Positions 44,051-54,316 of a DNA stretch of 64,000 bases are shown in pieces; the stretch's first letter is position 1; every line of letters starts with the position of its first letter. The stretch is from Variovorax sp. PAMC 28711 (lineage in GTDB: Bacteria; Pseudomonadota; Gammaproteobacteria; Burkholderiales; Burkholderiaceae_C), in contig NZ_CP014517.1 in assembly GCF_001577265.1 (NCBI RefSeq), positions 1,541,001 to 1,605,000 on the forward strand, in the 5' to 3' direction. The notes beneath the pieces were generated by a model, which saw nothing but the letters and a program-made list of their open reading frames with translations, searched no databases and was not told where the DNA came from. The translations under genes and the position numbers were made by a program.

Positions 44051-44387
44051 GGGACAGTCCGCAGCGCGCGAGGTGCGCGCGCCAGCTCACCAGCCGACCG
44101 ATCTCGCCGGACGGAACGCAGTCGATCAAGCGATGCAGCAGCTCGGCGTAGCGGGCGAGCGGCAGACGGATCATCAGCCGCACGCGCGGCGCCATGCTTT
44201 CCTGCGTGCCGTCGTCATGCAGCAGCGGCTCGCAGCGCACCACGCCCGCATCGGGACAGCGCGCCACATTGCGGCGCACGCAAGCCGCATCCACGCACGC
44301 GACAGTGACGTCGAGCACATAGAAGGCGTCACCCCGGGGAGCGGTCCGCGAGACCCCGAACTGTTCACGGTAAACGGCGTAAGCCAT
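44040..44387 (-). CDS. 115-residue cysteine-containing protein between kdpC and kdpD
   Basis: A protein of 115 residues from ATG 44387, 15 bases after kdpC. It has several Cys in the first half (ACVDAACVRRNVARC, VRCEPLL) and a hydrophobic helix-like C-terminal half (MIRLPLARYAELLHRLI) without a clear transmembrane segment. The open frame, length and packing in the operon support a real gene. No family is recognised. It is not one of the standard Kdp components, so it may be a lineage-specific addition to the potassium system. Confidence 0.6.
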   Translation of the reverse strand: MAYAVYREQFGVSRTAPRGDAFYVLDVTVACVDAACVRRNVARCPDAGVVRCEPLLHDDGTQESMAPRVRLMIRLPLARYAELLHRLIDCVPSGEIGRLVSWRAHLARCGLSHGN

Positions 44388-44402
44388 CGATTGCTTTCTT
44401 GG

Positions 44403-44978
44403 TCAGTTCTTCGCATCCAGCGCCAGATTGAGCGCCAGCACGTTCACACGCGGCTCGCCCAGCCAGCCCATCGACACGCCTTCGGTGTTCCGTGCGATCA
44501 GTTGCTCGACCGAATCCGGCGACACGCCGCGCACGCGCGCGACGCGCGCCGCCTGGTAGCGCGCGGCCGCCGGCGTGATGTGCGGATCGAGTCCGCTCGC
44601 CGACGCCGTGACGAGGTCGACCGGCACCGGCGCGGTGTTGCCCGGGTCGGCGGCGCGGAGCGCTTCGATGCGGCCCTTGACCGCATCGGCCAGCGCAGGG
44701 TTCAGCGGGCCCTGGTTCGAGCCGCCGGAGGCGCCCGCGTTGTAGGCCATCGGCGATGTGGCCGACGGCCGTCCCCAGAAGTGCTTCGGGTCGCTGAAGG
44801 CCTGGCCGATCAGCGTCGAGCCGATGGCCTTGCCGTCGCGCATCACCAGGCTGCCGGCGGCCTGCGCCGGGAAAGCGGCCTGAGCCACGCCGGTGACGGC
44901 GAGCGGATAGAGCACCCCGGTGATGAGGGTGAGCGCGGCGAACAACACGAGCGCGGGGCGAATGAGTTTGGTGGTCAT
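44403..44978 (-). CDS. kdpC: KdpC, potassium-transporting ATPase subunit C
   Basis: A 191-residue accessory subunit that stabilises the KdpFABC complex and aids nucleotide binding. It has one N-terminal membrane helix ([26 protein letters not shown]) and the conserved [64 protein letters not shown] segments. Length equals the E. coli protein (190). It lies ten bases after kdpB. Confidence 0.97.
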   Translation of the reverse strand: MTTKLIRPALVLFAALTLITGVLYPLAVTGVAQAAFPAQAAGSLVMRDGKAIGSTLIGQAFSDPKHFWGRPSATSPMAYNAGASGGSNQGPLNPALADAVKGRIEALRAADPGNTAPVPVDLVTASASGLDPHITPAAARYQAARVARVRGVSPDSVEQLIARNTEGVSMGWLGEPRVNVLALNLALDAKN

Positions 44979-44988
44979 GGAAGTGCTT

Positions 44989-47091
<2,103 letters not shown>

Positions 47092-47095
47092 GGGA

Positions 47096-48898
47096 TCACT
47101 TCCAGAGCATCAGGTGCTCGACCACCGGGCCCAGCGCGAGCGCCGGCACGTAGTTGAGCAGGCCGACCAGCAGCACGGTGCCGATCAACAGGGAGACGAA
47201 CAACGGACCGTGCGTGGGCATCGTTCCGGCCGTTTCGGGCAGCCGCTTCTTGGCGGCGAGTGCACCTGCGATGGCCAACACCGGCACGATCACGCCGAAG
47301 CGGCCGAGCCACATCACCAGTCCGAGCAGTGCGTTGTAGAACGGCGTGTTGGCCGAAAGGCCGGCGAAGGCACTGCCGTTGTTGTTGCCGGCCGAAGTCA
47401 GCGCATAGAGGATCTCCGAGAAGCCGTGCGCGCCGGGGTTCGCGATGCCCGCCTTCCCCGCCGCCAGGCTCACCGCGATCGCGGTGCCGGCCAGCACGAG
47501 GATCGGCGTCACGAGAATCGCGATGGACGTGAGCTTCATCTCGTGCACCTCGATCTTCTTGCCGAGGTACTCGGGCGTGCGGCCGATCATGAGGCCCGCG
47601 ATGAACACCGCGAGGATTGCGAAGATCAGCATGCCGTAGAGGCCGGTACCGACGCCGCCGAACACCACTTCGCCGAGCTGCATCAGCACCATCGGCACCA
47701 TGCCGCCGAGCGGTGTGAGCGAGTCGTGCATCGTGTTGACGGCACCGCACGATGCTGCGGTGGTGACGGCAGCGAACAGCGCTGAGGCGTTGATGCCGAA
47801 ACGCACTTCCTTGCCTTCCATGTTGCCGCCGGCCTGCAATGCGCTCGCCGTCTGGTCGACGCCCAGGCCACCGATCAACGGATTGCCGGCCTGCTCGGCT
47901 GGCATCAGCAACACGACCGCGACGACGAACATCACCGTCATCGCCGCCAGCACGGCCCAGCCCTGGCGCAGGTCGCCGACCACACGGCCGAACGCGAAGC
48001 AGAGCGCCGCCGGGATCAGGAAGATCGCCAGCATCTGCACGAAGTTGGACAGCGCGGTGGGGTTTTCGTACGGATGCGCCGAGTTGGCGTTGAAGAACCC
48101 GCCGCCGTTGGTGCCGACCATCTTGATGGCTTCCTGCGACGCGACCGGGCCCATGGCCAGCGTCTGCGTGGCGGTGCTGGCGTCTTCCATCACCGGCGCG
48201 CCGGCCGCATCTTTCAGCGGCTGGCCATCGGGGCCGTTCTTTGGCTGCTGGTAGGTCTGCGTTTCGAGCGTGTCGACGGTCTTGTAGGCGTCGAAGTTCT
48301 GGATCACGCCCTGTCCCGCGAAAAACACCGCGACCACGAACGAGATCGGCAGCAGCACCCAAAGCGTGATGCGCGTCACGTCGGCCCAGAAGTTGCCGAC
48401 CAGCCCCTTGCCATCGGTACGGCGCGCTGCAAAGCCGCGAGCCAGCGCGAACGCGACCGCAATACCGGTGGCCGCCGACAGGAAGTTTTGCACCGTCAGG
48501 CCGAGCATCTGCGTGAGATAGCTCATGGCCGATTCGCCGCCGTAGCCCTGCCAGTTGGTGTTGGTCACGAACGAGACGGCGGTGTTGAATGCCGAATCGG
48601 GCGTCGCCGCAGCCTGCCCCGCGGGGTTGAGCGGCAACACGGCCTGAAGGCGTTGCAGCGCATAGACGGCGAGCGCGCCGAGCGCGTTGAAGGCGAGCAG
48701 CGCGAGCGCGTAGCTGCGCCAGTGCATCGATTCGCCGGGCGCCACGCCCGCGAGACGAAAGAGCGGTGACTCGACGCGCTGCATCCAGCGCGGCAAGCGC
48801 TCATTGCACAGGGCGGCGAGCCCACGGCCGAGCGGCCAGGCGAGCAGCCCGAGCACGGCGAGAAAAATGACCAGCAAGGTCCAGCCGGAGAGGTTCAT
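47096..48898 (-). CDS. kdpA: KdpA, potassium-binding and translocating subunit
   Basis: A 600-residue SKT-type channel-like subunit with ten predicted transmembrane helices. The selectivity-filter loops are visible: [52 protein letters not shown] and [14 protein letters not shown]. It is about 40 residues longer than E. coli KdpA (557), mainly through a polar insertion after the fourth helix (the stretch beginning TVDTLETQ and ending near MGPVASQE). It begins two bases after kdpF. Confidence 0.97.
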   Translation of the reverse strand: MNLSGWTLLVIFLAVLGLLAWPLGRGLAALCNERLPRWMQRVESPLFRLAGVAPGESMHWRSYALALLAFNALGALAVYALQRLQAVLPLNPAGQAAATPDSAFNTAVSFVTNTNWQGYGGESAMSYLTQMLGLTVQNFLSAATGIAVAFALARGFAARRTDGKGLVGNFWADVTRITLWVLLPISFVVAVFFAGQGVIQNFDAYKTVDTLETQTYQQPKNGPDGQPLKDAAGAPVMEDASTATQTLAMGPVASQEAIKMVGTNGGGFFNANSAHPYENPTALSNFVQMLAIFLIPAALCFAFGRVVGDLRQGWAVLAAMTVMFVVAVVLLMPAEQAGNPLIGGLGVDQTASALQAGGNMEGKEVRFGINASALFAAVTTAASCGAVNTMHDSLTPLGGMVPMVLMQLGEVVFGGVGTGLYGMLIFAILAVFIAGLMIGRTPEYLGKKIEVHEMKLTSIAILVTPILVLAGTAIAVSLAAGKAGIANPGAHGFSEILYALTSAGNNNGSAFAGLSANTPFYNALLGLVMWLGRFGVIVPVLAIAGALAAKKRLPETAGTMPTHGPLFVSLLIGTVLLVGLLNYVPALALGPVVEHLMLWK

Positions 48899-48899
48899 G

Positions 48900-48998
48900 T
48901 CAGAACTCCTCGGCGCAGATCAGCGCGAACACGAGGTAGGCGAACAGCAGCACGGCGACCAGCCCGCCGAACCCGTAGAGGACTTCGAGGCTGATCAC
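48900..48998 (-). CDS. kdpF: KdpF, small subunit of the potassium pump
   Basis: A 32-residue single-helix membrane peptide that stabilises KdpABC. It reads from GTG 48998: [18 protein letters not shown] and [13 protein letters not shown], matching KdpF family length (29-30) and the charged C-terminal end. Its start codon overlaps the stop of an upstream 34-codon gene (GTGA), and its stop lies just before the kdpA ATG. Too short for usual gene finding but clear by position and sequence. Confidence 0.88.
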   Translation of the reverse strand: MISLEVLYGFGGLVAVLLFAYLVFALICAEEF

Positions 48999-49099
48999 GG
49001 CCGCTCTCCCTTGGCGGCCTGCAGCTTGTGCAAGCCCGCCACCATGCCCACCAGGGCCACCCACAACACCGCTATCGCGGCGATCCATACGACGTCCAT
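48995..49099 (-). CDS. 34-residue membrane microprotein, first gene of the kdp operon
   Basis: ATG 49099 to TGA 48995, with AGGAG (49107-49111, read on the minus strand) at ideal spacing. The product is one hydrophobic helix (WIAAIAVLWVALVGMVAGL) followed by a short basic tail ([11 protein letters not shown]). It is translationally coupled to kdpF by a GTGA overlap, so ribosomes reaching kdpF most likely come through it. It is either a second KdpF-like subunit or a leader peptide that sets kdpF translation. No known family is recognised. Confidence 0.65.
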   Translation of the reverse strand: MDVVWIAAIAVLWVALVGMVAGLHKLQAAKGERP

Positions 49100-49178
49100 T
49101 CGGTCACTCCTGTTTCGAGACATGGCGGTCAGTCTCGGCAGGGGCGCGTAAAAACGGGAAATGGAGTGGGCGGCGGGT

Positions 49179-49195
49179 TGTAAAAAAGGCGTAAA
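49179..49195 (-). promoter_or_regulatory. candidate KdpE operator
   Basis: On the minus strand the sequence is TTTACG-CCTTT-TTTACA, two 6-bp direct repeats five bases apart, followed by ACCCGCC. The E. coli kdpFABC site has the same plan, TTTATA and TTTACA five bases apart followed by a C-rich run. It lies 80 bases upstream of the first small gene of the operon. A third T-run (TTTTTACGCG) follows closer to the gene. Confidence 0.65.
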
Positions 49196-49214
49196 AAAAG
49201 CGCCTCGTGGCGCT
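49192..49214 (-). terminator. terminator of the 2,4-dienoyl-CoA reductase-like gene
   Basis: Reading leftwards, AGCGCC and GGCGCT pair around ACGA and are followed by seven T. The T-run doubles as the beginning of the candidate KdpE site, so the end of one transcript and the control of the next operon share bases. Confidence 0.8.
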
Positions 49215-49240
49215 CATCGGGGTCCGGCCGGCTGGCAGCG

Positions 49241-50143
49241 TCAGCGCTGCAGCTTGTCCTTGGCGTTCTGTTCCTCGATGCGCTCGCGCGCTGCCAGCCA
49301 GTCGGCATCGCTCCACTCGCGCAGTTCGTAGAAGTTGCCGCCAGTGGCTGCGGCCTGGCCGCCGTCCATCATGATCGACTGGCCCGTGAGCCAGTCGCAT
49401 TGGCCAGGCGCCATCAGGAAGGCCGCGAGGTTCTGCAGCTCGCTCATCTCGCCGGTGCGCGCCATCGGATTGCTCTTCCTGCTGCGCTCGCCCGGTTCTT
49501 CGCCGGGGTTGAGGCGCTTGCTCATGCCTTCGGTCGGGATCTCGCCGGGGCCGACCGCGTTCAGGCGGATGCCGTAACGCGCCCACTCGATGGCGAGCGA
49601 CTTGGTCATGACCTCGATGCCCGCCTTGCTCATCGCCGACGGCACGACATAGGGGCCGCCGTTGTCCACCCAGGTCACGATGACGCTCATGACACTGCGG
49701 AACGCGCTGCCGGGCTTCCACGCGCCCGACTTGGCCTCTGCGATCCAGCGCTTGCCGACGGCCTGCGTGACGTAGAAGCTGCCGTGGAACACGATGTTGG
49801 CCACCGCGTCGAAGGCGCGTGGCGACAGCGCCTCGGTCGGCGAGACGAAATTGCCGGCCGCGTTGTTGACGAGGCCGGTGAGGCCGCCGCCCGCGAACAG
49901 CGACTCGACCATCTCGTCGACCGCCTGCGCGTTGCGGATGTCGACGCCGAAAGCATCGGCGCGGCGCCCCGGAAAGCGCTCGCGCCACTCGGCCGCCGTG
50001 GCTTCGACCACCGACTGCCGACGGCCGCAGATCGCGACGTCGGCACCCAGTCCGAGGAAGCGCTCGGCCATCGACTTGCCAAGGCCCGTGCCGCCACCCG
50101 TGATAAGGATGCGCTGGCCGGTCATGAGGGCGGGTTGGAACAT
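49241..50143 (-). CDS. SDR of the 2,4-dienoyl-CoA reductase (DECR) type
   Basis: A 300-residue NADPH-dependent reductase. The cofactor loop is ILITGGGTGLGKSMA and NNAAGNFVSP follows. The usual catalytic YxxxK is replaced by SAMSK: YVVPSAMSKAGIEVMTKSLAIEWARYGIRLN, the pattern of mitochondrial and peroxisomal 2,4-dienoyl-CoA reductase, where a different Tyr serves. The C-terminal AAFLMAPGQCDWLTGQSIMMDGG also agrees. It would reduce dienoyl-CoA in breakdown of unsaturated fatty acids. The ATG at 50143 (FQPALMTGQR) is the likely start. It is the last gene of the five-gene run on this strand and has its own terminator. Confidence 0.88.
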   Translation of the reverse strand: MFQPALMTGQRILITGGGTGLGKSMAERFLGLGADVAICGRRQSVVEATAAEWRERFPGRRADAFGVDIRNAQAVDEMVESLFAGGGLTGLVNNAAGNFVSPTEALSPRAFDAVANIVFHGSFYVTQAVGKRWIAEAKSGAWKPGSAFRSVMSVIVTWVDNGGPYVVPSAMSKAGIEVMTKSLAIEWARYGIRLNAVGPGEIPTEGMSKRLNPGEEPGERSRKSNPMARTGEMSELQNLAAFLMAPGQCDWLTGQSIMMDGGQAAATGGNFYELREWSDADWLAARERIEEQNAKDKLQR

Positions 50144-50183
50144 GGGGTTGTGTCTCCTTCGTTGAACTGTCAGACGTCGCGGG

Positions 50184-50441
50184 TCAGTCTGGCACGAACT
50201 TCGCCTTGAACTTGGTCTCGTCCGCGTCATCCTCGAGCGTGACGAGCTGGCCCATCTTTCCGTCGGCCAGGCGGCAGGCGGCGAAGAGGCTGTAGCGGCC
50301 CTTGAGGTAGTAGCTCTCCATGTCGATCAGCATGTAGGGGTGCGGCACGAACACCTGGTGCTCGAACACCACGCGGTGCACATTGCGCGGCGACGGGAAG
50401 AGTTTGAAGTCGGGCGTCTCGAAGGATTTGGCGGTGGCCAT
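50184..50441 (-). CDS. small uncharacterised protein
   Basis: An 85-residue soluble protein with mixed beta/alpha character: FELFPSP-like N-terminus (DFKLFPSPRNVHRVVFEHQVFVPHPYMLIDMESYYLKGRY) and a charged C-terminal strand region ending FKAKFVPD. There is one Cys, no signal or membrane segment. It lies 19 bases after the preceding gene and 40 bases before the reductase gene, suggesting one transcript. No family is recognised. Confidence 0.6.
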   Translation of the reverse strand: MATAKSFETPDFKLFPSPRNVHRVVFEHQVFVPHPYMLIDMESYYLKGRYSLFAACRLADGKMGQLVTLEDDADETKFKAKFVPD

Positions 50442-50460
50442 GGGCGTTGTCCGTAGAGAG

Positions 50461-50862
50461 TCAGGGCTGGCGGAATTGCTTCCGCAGGAACGCGCGATGG
50501 CGGTCGATGTGTTCGAGCTGCGCTTTGGCGACCGTGCCGCCGAGATCGACGCCGTCGCCGTTCAGCACGTCGTTGGCCAGCGTCATGGCGCGCGCCACGA
50601 CTTCTTCTTCGCTCACGCCCTGCGCAGCGGCGAGGTCGAGTGCGACGCGCTTCATGGCGCGCTGCGACAGCATCCACATCGCGCCGAAAACATCCCACGC
50701 GGCAGCCGCCTCCTTGAACTTGTCGCGTTCAGCGAGGATTTCGTCGAGCGGCTTGGCGAGCAGTTCGTTGAGGTCGGCGATCTGCGCGGTCAGCGTTTCG
50801 TTCTGCGCCTGGGCGGCGATCAGCGCGTCGCCGGGGTTGTCGAGCGGTGGGGCGGTGGCCAT
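50461..50862 (-). CDS. uncharacterised helical protein
   Basis: A 133-residue, mostly helical protein. Residues 10-55 look like a coiled coil (AQAQNETLTAQIADLNELLAKPLDEILAERDKFKEA), and the rest contains VFGAMWMLSQRAMKRVALDLAAAQGVSEEEVVARAMTLANDVLNG. There is no signal, membrane segment or catalytic motif. It begins ten bases after the preceding gene in a run of small genes following the Crp-type regulator. No family is recognised; it may be restricted to this bacterial family. Confidence 0.62.
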   Translation of the reverse strand: MATAPPLDNPGDALIAAQAQNETLTAQIADLNELLAKPLDEILAERDKFKEAAAAWDVFGAMWMLSQRAMKRVALDLAAAQGVSEEEVVARAMTLANDVLNGDGVDLGGTVAKAQLEHIDRHRAFLRKQFRQP

Positions 50863-50872
50863 GTCGCTTCCC

Positions 50873-51478
50873 TCAGCTGCCGGTCAAGGCGCGGTACGCT
50901 TCGCGCGTCGACGGCGCGACGGAATCGAGCGCGAGCTGGTACGACGTCTTGTGCCGCGCCAGCAACCGCGCCGACGCCACCGTCTTCGAGCGGCAGAACC
51001 AGTGGCAAGTGTGTTGCATCAGGAAGAGTTCGGCCGACATCGTGAAGGCCTTGCGCTTGGAGGTTTGCTGCAACACGTTGCCGGCGGCGTCGGCGATGCC
51101 CTTGGCGTGAATGGCGAAGGCCTTGCGCGCATCGAAAGTGGCCGAGGGCAACCACTGGTCGGCGTAGGGCACCGCGATCGGCAGCTTGCTGATGCGCGTC
51201 TCGGCGTCTCCGAGGCGCCCGAAGCTGGCGGCGAACCGGTTGAACTGGCCCGACAGCGTCTGCTCGTCTTCGGCCAAGAGACTCCAGATCTGGTCGCGCC
51301 GCTCGGCGTCGTCTTCGCCCAGGCAGCGCAGGTAGCCGTCGGTGAGCTTTTCCATGAGCTTCTCGATCTGGTAGTTGCCGAGCTGACTCCCCAGCAGGGC
51401 GATGCGACGGCTTTGCTCCCGCGACTTGAGTACATAAGCGCCCACGAAGATCAGGGCGGCGAGAACGAGAATTTCCAT
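50873..51478 (-). CDS. membrane-anchored uncharacterised protein
   Basis: A 201-residue protein from ATG 51478. A single hydrophobic helix at residues 2-16 (EILVLAALIFVGAYV) anchors a mostly helical cytoplasmic or periplasmic body: EKLMEKLTDGYLRCLGEDDAERRDQIWSLLAEDEQTLSGQFNRFAASF, PYADQWLPSATFDARKAF, and MSAELFLMQHTCHWFCRSKTVASARLL with two Cys near the C-terminus. The frame is open further upstream to 51583 but that part is antisense-like. No function is recognised. It follows the regulator gene after 25 bases. Confidence 0.65.
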   Translation of the reverse strand: MEILVLAALIFVGAYVLKSREQSRRIALLGSQLGNYQIEKLMEKLTDGYLRCLGEDDAERRDQIWSLLAEDEQTLSGQFNRFAASFGRLGDAETRISKLPIAVPYADQWLPSATFDARKAFAIHAKGIADAAGNVLQQTSKRKAFTMSAELFLMQHTCHWFCRSKTVASARLLARHKTSYQLALDSVAPSTREAYRALTGS

Positions 51479-51503
51479 GCGGCGAGTGTAGTGAGCGCAA
51501 GCG

Positions 51504-52226
51504 TCAGGCCGGCCCGGTCGCCATGCCTCGCAACGCCGCCATGTCCAGCACCCGCAACCCGCCGTACTCCACGCGCAGCGCACCCTGCGACTCGAGCGTG
51601 CGCAGCGCCTGGTTCACGCGCTGGCGCGAGAGGCCGATGAGGTAGGCCAGCTCCTGCTGGGTGATGCGCAGCAGCTCGCCCACGCCGGGGAACAGCACCG
51701 GGTTGAACAGCGCGGCGAGGTTGCGCGCGACGCGGGCGTCGGGGTTGTTCAGGCGGTCGGCTTCGCGGGCCGCGATGAACTGCGCGAGGCGTTCGTTTAG
51801 CTGGTTCATCACGAAGCGGTTGAAGCCGATGGAATGGTCGAGCAGCCAGTGGAAGTCGTCGATCGGCAGGCCGGCCACCACGCTCCGGCGCAGCGCCTGG
51901 ATGTTGTAGCGGTAAGGCTCGCGCTTCATGGCCGTGCCTTCGCCGAACCAGCCGCCGGGCGGCAGGCCGCTGTAGGTCATCGAGGTGCCGTCGGCCGCGT
52001 CGTTGCTCATCTTGAGCAGCCCTTCCACCACGCCGAACCAGTAGGTCGGCGAACGCCCGATGCGGCACACCAGGTCGCCCGGCTCGGCCTCGCCGACCAC
52101 GACCACGGCTTCGGCGCGGCGCCGCTCTGCCGGTGTGAGCGTGCGCAGCCACGGGATGTTGGCCAACTCCTCGGCCAGGGCCGGGCGCACCCGATCGCGG
52201 ATGGAGCCGACAGGCGTGAGGTTCAT
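51504..52226 (-). CDS. Crp/Fnr-family transcriptional regulator
   Basis: A 240-residue regulator with an N-terminal cyclic-nucleotide-binding-type barrel (about 20-140; EPGDLVCRIGRSPTYWFGVVEGLLKMS, GLPPGGWFGEGTAM) and a C-terminal helix-turn-helix (ITQQELAYLIGLSRQRVNQALRTLESQGALRVEYGGLRVLD). The Arg and Ser that bind cAMP phosphate in Crp are not present, and there is no Cys cluster as in Fnr, so the effector is unknown. It is divergent from an acyl-CoA ligase-Liv operon; a perfect palindrome between them (52307-52324) is a plausible site. ATG 52226 is chosen over GTG 52241. Confidence 0.88.
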   Translation of the reverse strand: MNLTPVGSIRDRVRPALAEELANIPWLRTLTPAERRRAEAVVVVGEAEPGDLVCRIGRSPTYWFGVVEGLLKMSNDAADGTSMTYSGLPPGGWFGEGTAMKREPYRYNIQALRRSVVAGLPIDDFHWLLDHSIGFNRFVMNQLNERLAQFIAAREADRLNNPDARVARNLAALFNPVLFPGVGELLRITQQELAYLIGLSRQRVNQALRTLESQGALRVEYGGLRVLDMAALRGMATGPA

Positions 52227-52306
52227 TTGGCGCAGCGACACGCAGTGCGCGAAGCCTGGGGGCGAGTCAAGTGCACGGGAAACTCCGGGGAGTGTTGTCC
52301 CCTAGA

Positions 52307-52324
52307 TTGTCGTTGGAACGACAA
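52307..52324. promoter_or_regulatory. perfect 18-bp palindrome, candidate regulator site
   Basis: TTGTCGTT and AACGACAA flank GG with no mismatch. It lies between the Crp/Fnr-type regulator gene and the divergent acyl-CoA ligase gene, 37 bases before the ligase GTG. Crp-family sites are often palindromes of 14-22 bp, so binding by the adjacent regulator is the simplest reading. No T-run follows, so it is not a terminator. Confidence 0.55.
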
Positions 52325-52360
52325 GCGGGCGTCAAAGTGCGGCCTACGATCCGCCCCACT

Positions 52361-54316
52361 GTGACCCTATCCACCGCCGTTCGGCCACCCACTTTTCCTC
52401 GCCTTTTGCTCGCGCACGCGGCGACGCGGCCCGACGCGCCGGCCGTGCGCGAAAAGGACCTCGGCATCTGGCAAACCTGGAGCTGGCAAGCGGTCGCGCA
52501 GGAAGTGCGCGAGATCGCGTGCGGCCTCGCGAGCCTCGGCTTCGAGGCGTTCGACAACCTCGCCATCGTCGGCGCCAACCGGCCGCACCTCTACATGGCG
52601 GTGCTCGCGGCGCAGAGCCTGCGCGGCGTGCCGGTGCCGCTCTACCAGGATGCCGTCGCGGAAGAGATGGTCTTCATGCTGGAAGACGCGGCCATCGAGT
52701 TCGTGGTGGTCGAGGACCAGGAGCAGGTCGACAAGCTGCTCGAGTGCCGCGAGACGCGTCCCGGCATCCGCCACATCATCTACGACGACCCCAAAGGGCT
52801 GCGCCACTACGACCAGCCGGGCCTCATCAGCTACGACACGCTGCGCGAACTCGGCCGCGCGTTCGACCTGGCGCACCCCGGCCACTACGACCGCGCGGTG
52901 GCGAGCGGCGAGGCCACCGACGTCGGCGTGATCCTCTACACCTCGGGCACCACGGGCCGGCCCAAGGGCGTGTGCCAGACGCACGCGAGCTTCATCGCAT
53001 CGGGGCGCGGCGGCGTCGAGACCGACCGGCTCGGCCCCGGCGACAACATCATGAGTTACCTGCCGATGGCGTGGGTGGGCGACCACCTGTTCTCGGTGGC
53101 GCAGTGGCTGGTCGGCGGCTTCACGCTCAACTGCCCCGAGTCGGCCGAGACGGTGATGAACGACATGCGCGAGATCGGCCCGAGTTACTACTTCGGGCCG
53201 CCGCGCACCTTCGAGGGCCTGCTGACCGCCGTGTCGATCCGCATGGAAGACGCGGCCCGCCCGAAGCGCTGGCTCTATGCGAAGTTCATGGCGCTGGCGC
53301 AGCGCGTGGGCGCCGACCTCCTCAACGGCGCGTCGGTGGGCGCAGGCGATCGCTTCATGTATGCGATCGGCAATGCGCTCGTGTACGGGCCGCTGCGCAA
53401 CGTGCTGGGCATGAGCCGCATCCGCGTGGCCTACACGGCGGGGGCCGCGATCGGCCCCGACCTGTTCCGCTTCTACCGCTCGATCGGCGTCAACCTGAAG
53501 CAGTTCTACGGCCAGACCGAAACGTGTGCGTACGTGTGCCTGCAACAAGACGGCAAGGTGAAACTCTCGACCGTCGGCACCGCGGCGCCGGGCATCGAAC
53601 TGAAGATCGCGGCCGACGGCGAAGTGCTGGTGCGCGGCGTGTCGGTGCTCAAGGAATACTACAAACGCCCCGATGCGACCGCCGAGGTGCTCGATGCCGA
53701 CGGCTTCTTCCACACCGGCGACGCCGGCGTGCTCGACAACGAAGGCCACCTGCGCATCATCGACCGCGCGAAAGACGTGGGGCGCCTCACGAACGGCGCG
53801 ATCTTTGCGCCCAACTACATCGAGAACAAGCTCAAGTTCTTTCCGCAAATCAAGGAAGCCGTGTGTTTCGGCAACCACCGCGACGCGGTATGCGCCTTCA
53901 TCAACATCGACTTCGACGCGGTCGGCAACTGGGCCGAACGGCGTGGCCTCGCCTACGGCGGCTACATCGACCTGGCGGCCAAGCCCGAAGTGCTCGGCCT
54001 CATCGGCGAATGCATCGCGAAGGTGAATGCCGACCTCGCCACCGAAGACGGCATGGGCGAGACGCAGATCGCGCGCTTCCTCGTGCTTCACAAGGAGCTC
54101 GACCCCGACGACGACGAGCTGACCCGCACGCGCAAGGTGCGCCGCGGCTTCATCGCCGAGAAATACGCCGTGCTGGTCGATGCGCTCTACGGCGGCAAGA
54201 CCGAGCAGTACATCGAAACGCAGGTGAAGTTCGAGGACGGCCGCACCGGCGTCGTCAACGCCACGCTGACGATCGTCGAGGCCGCCACCTTTCCTGTCGT
54301 GAAGGCCGCCGCATGA
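52361..54316 (+). CDS. AMP-forming acyl-CoA synthetase
   Basis: A 651-residue acid-CoA ligase that activates a carboxylic acid with ATP and CoA. The P-loop LYTSGTTGRPKG is near residues 192-203, followed by the A5 motif FYGQTET, GDAGVLDNEGHLRIIDRAKDV (A7/A8), and a C-terminal domain; the overall pattern is that of long-chain fatty-acid ligases. Instead of the usual catalytic Lys near PRTxxGKI a KVRRGFI segment is found. The GTG at 52361 gives the family length; further upstream is the palindromic region. It leads an operon of Liv-type transporter genes, so it probably activates the acid imported by that transporter. Confidence 0.88.
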   Translation: MTLSTAVRPPTFPRLLLAHAATRPDAPAVREKDLGIWQTWSWQAVAQEVREIACGLASLGFEAFDNLAIVGANRPHLYMAVLAAQSLRGVPVPLYQDAVAEEMVFMLEDAAIEFVVVEDQEQVDKLLECRETRPGIRHIIYDDPKGLRHYDQPGLISYDTLRELGRAFDLAHPGHYDRAVASGEATDVGVILYTSGTTGRPKGVCQTHASFIASGRGGVETDRLGPGDNIMSYLPMAWVGDHLFSVAQWLVGGFTLNCPESAETVMNDMREIGPSYYFGPPRTFEGLLTAVSIRMEDAARPKRWLYAKFMALAQRVGADLLNGASVGAGDRFMYAIGNALVYGPLRNVLGMSRIRVAYTAGAAIGPDLFRFYRSIGVNLKQFYGQTETCAYVCLQQDGKVKLSTVGTAAPGIELKIAADGEVLVRGVSVLKEYYKRPDATAEVLDADGFFHTGDAGVLDNEGHLRIIDRAKDVGRLTNGAIFAPNYIENKLKFFPQIKEAVCFGNHRDAVCAFINIDFDAVGNWAERRGLAYGGYIDLAAKPEVLGLIGECIAKVNADLATEDGMGETQIARFLVLHKELDPDDDELTRTRKVRRGFIAEKYAVLVDALYGGKTEQYIETQVKFEDGRTGVVNATLTIVEAATFPVVKAAA

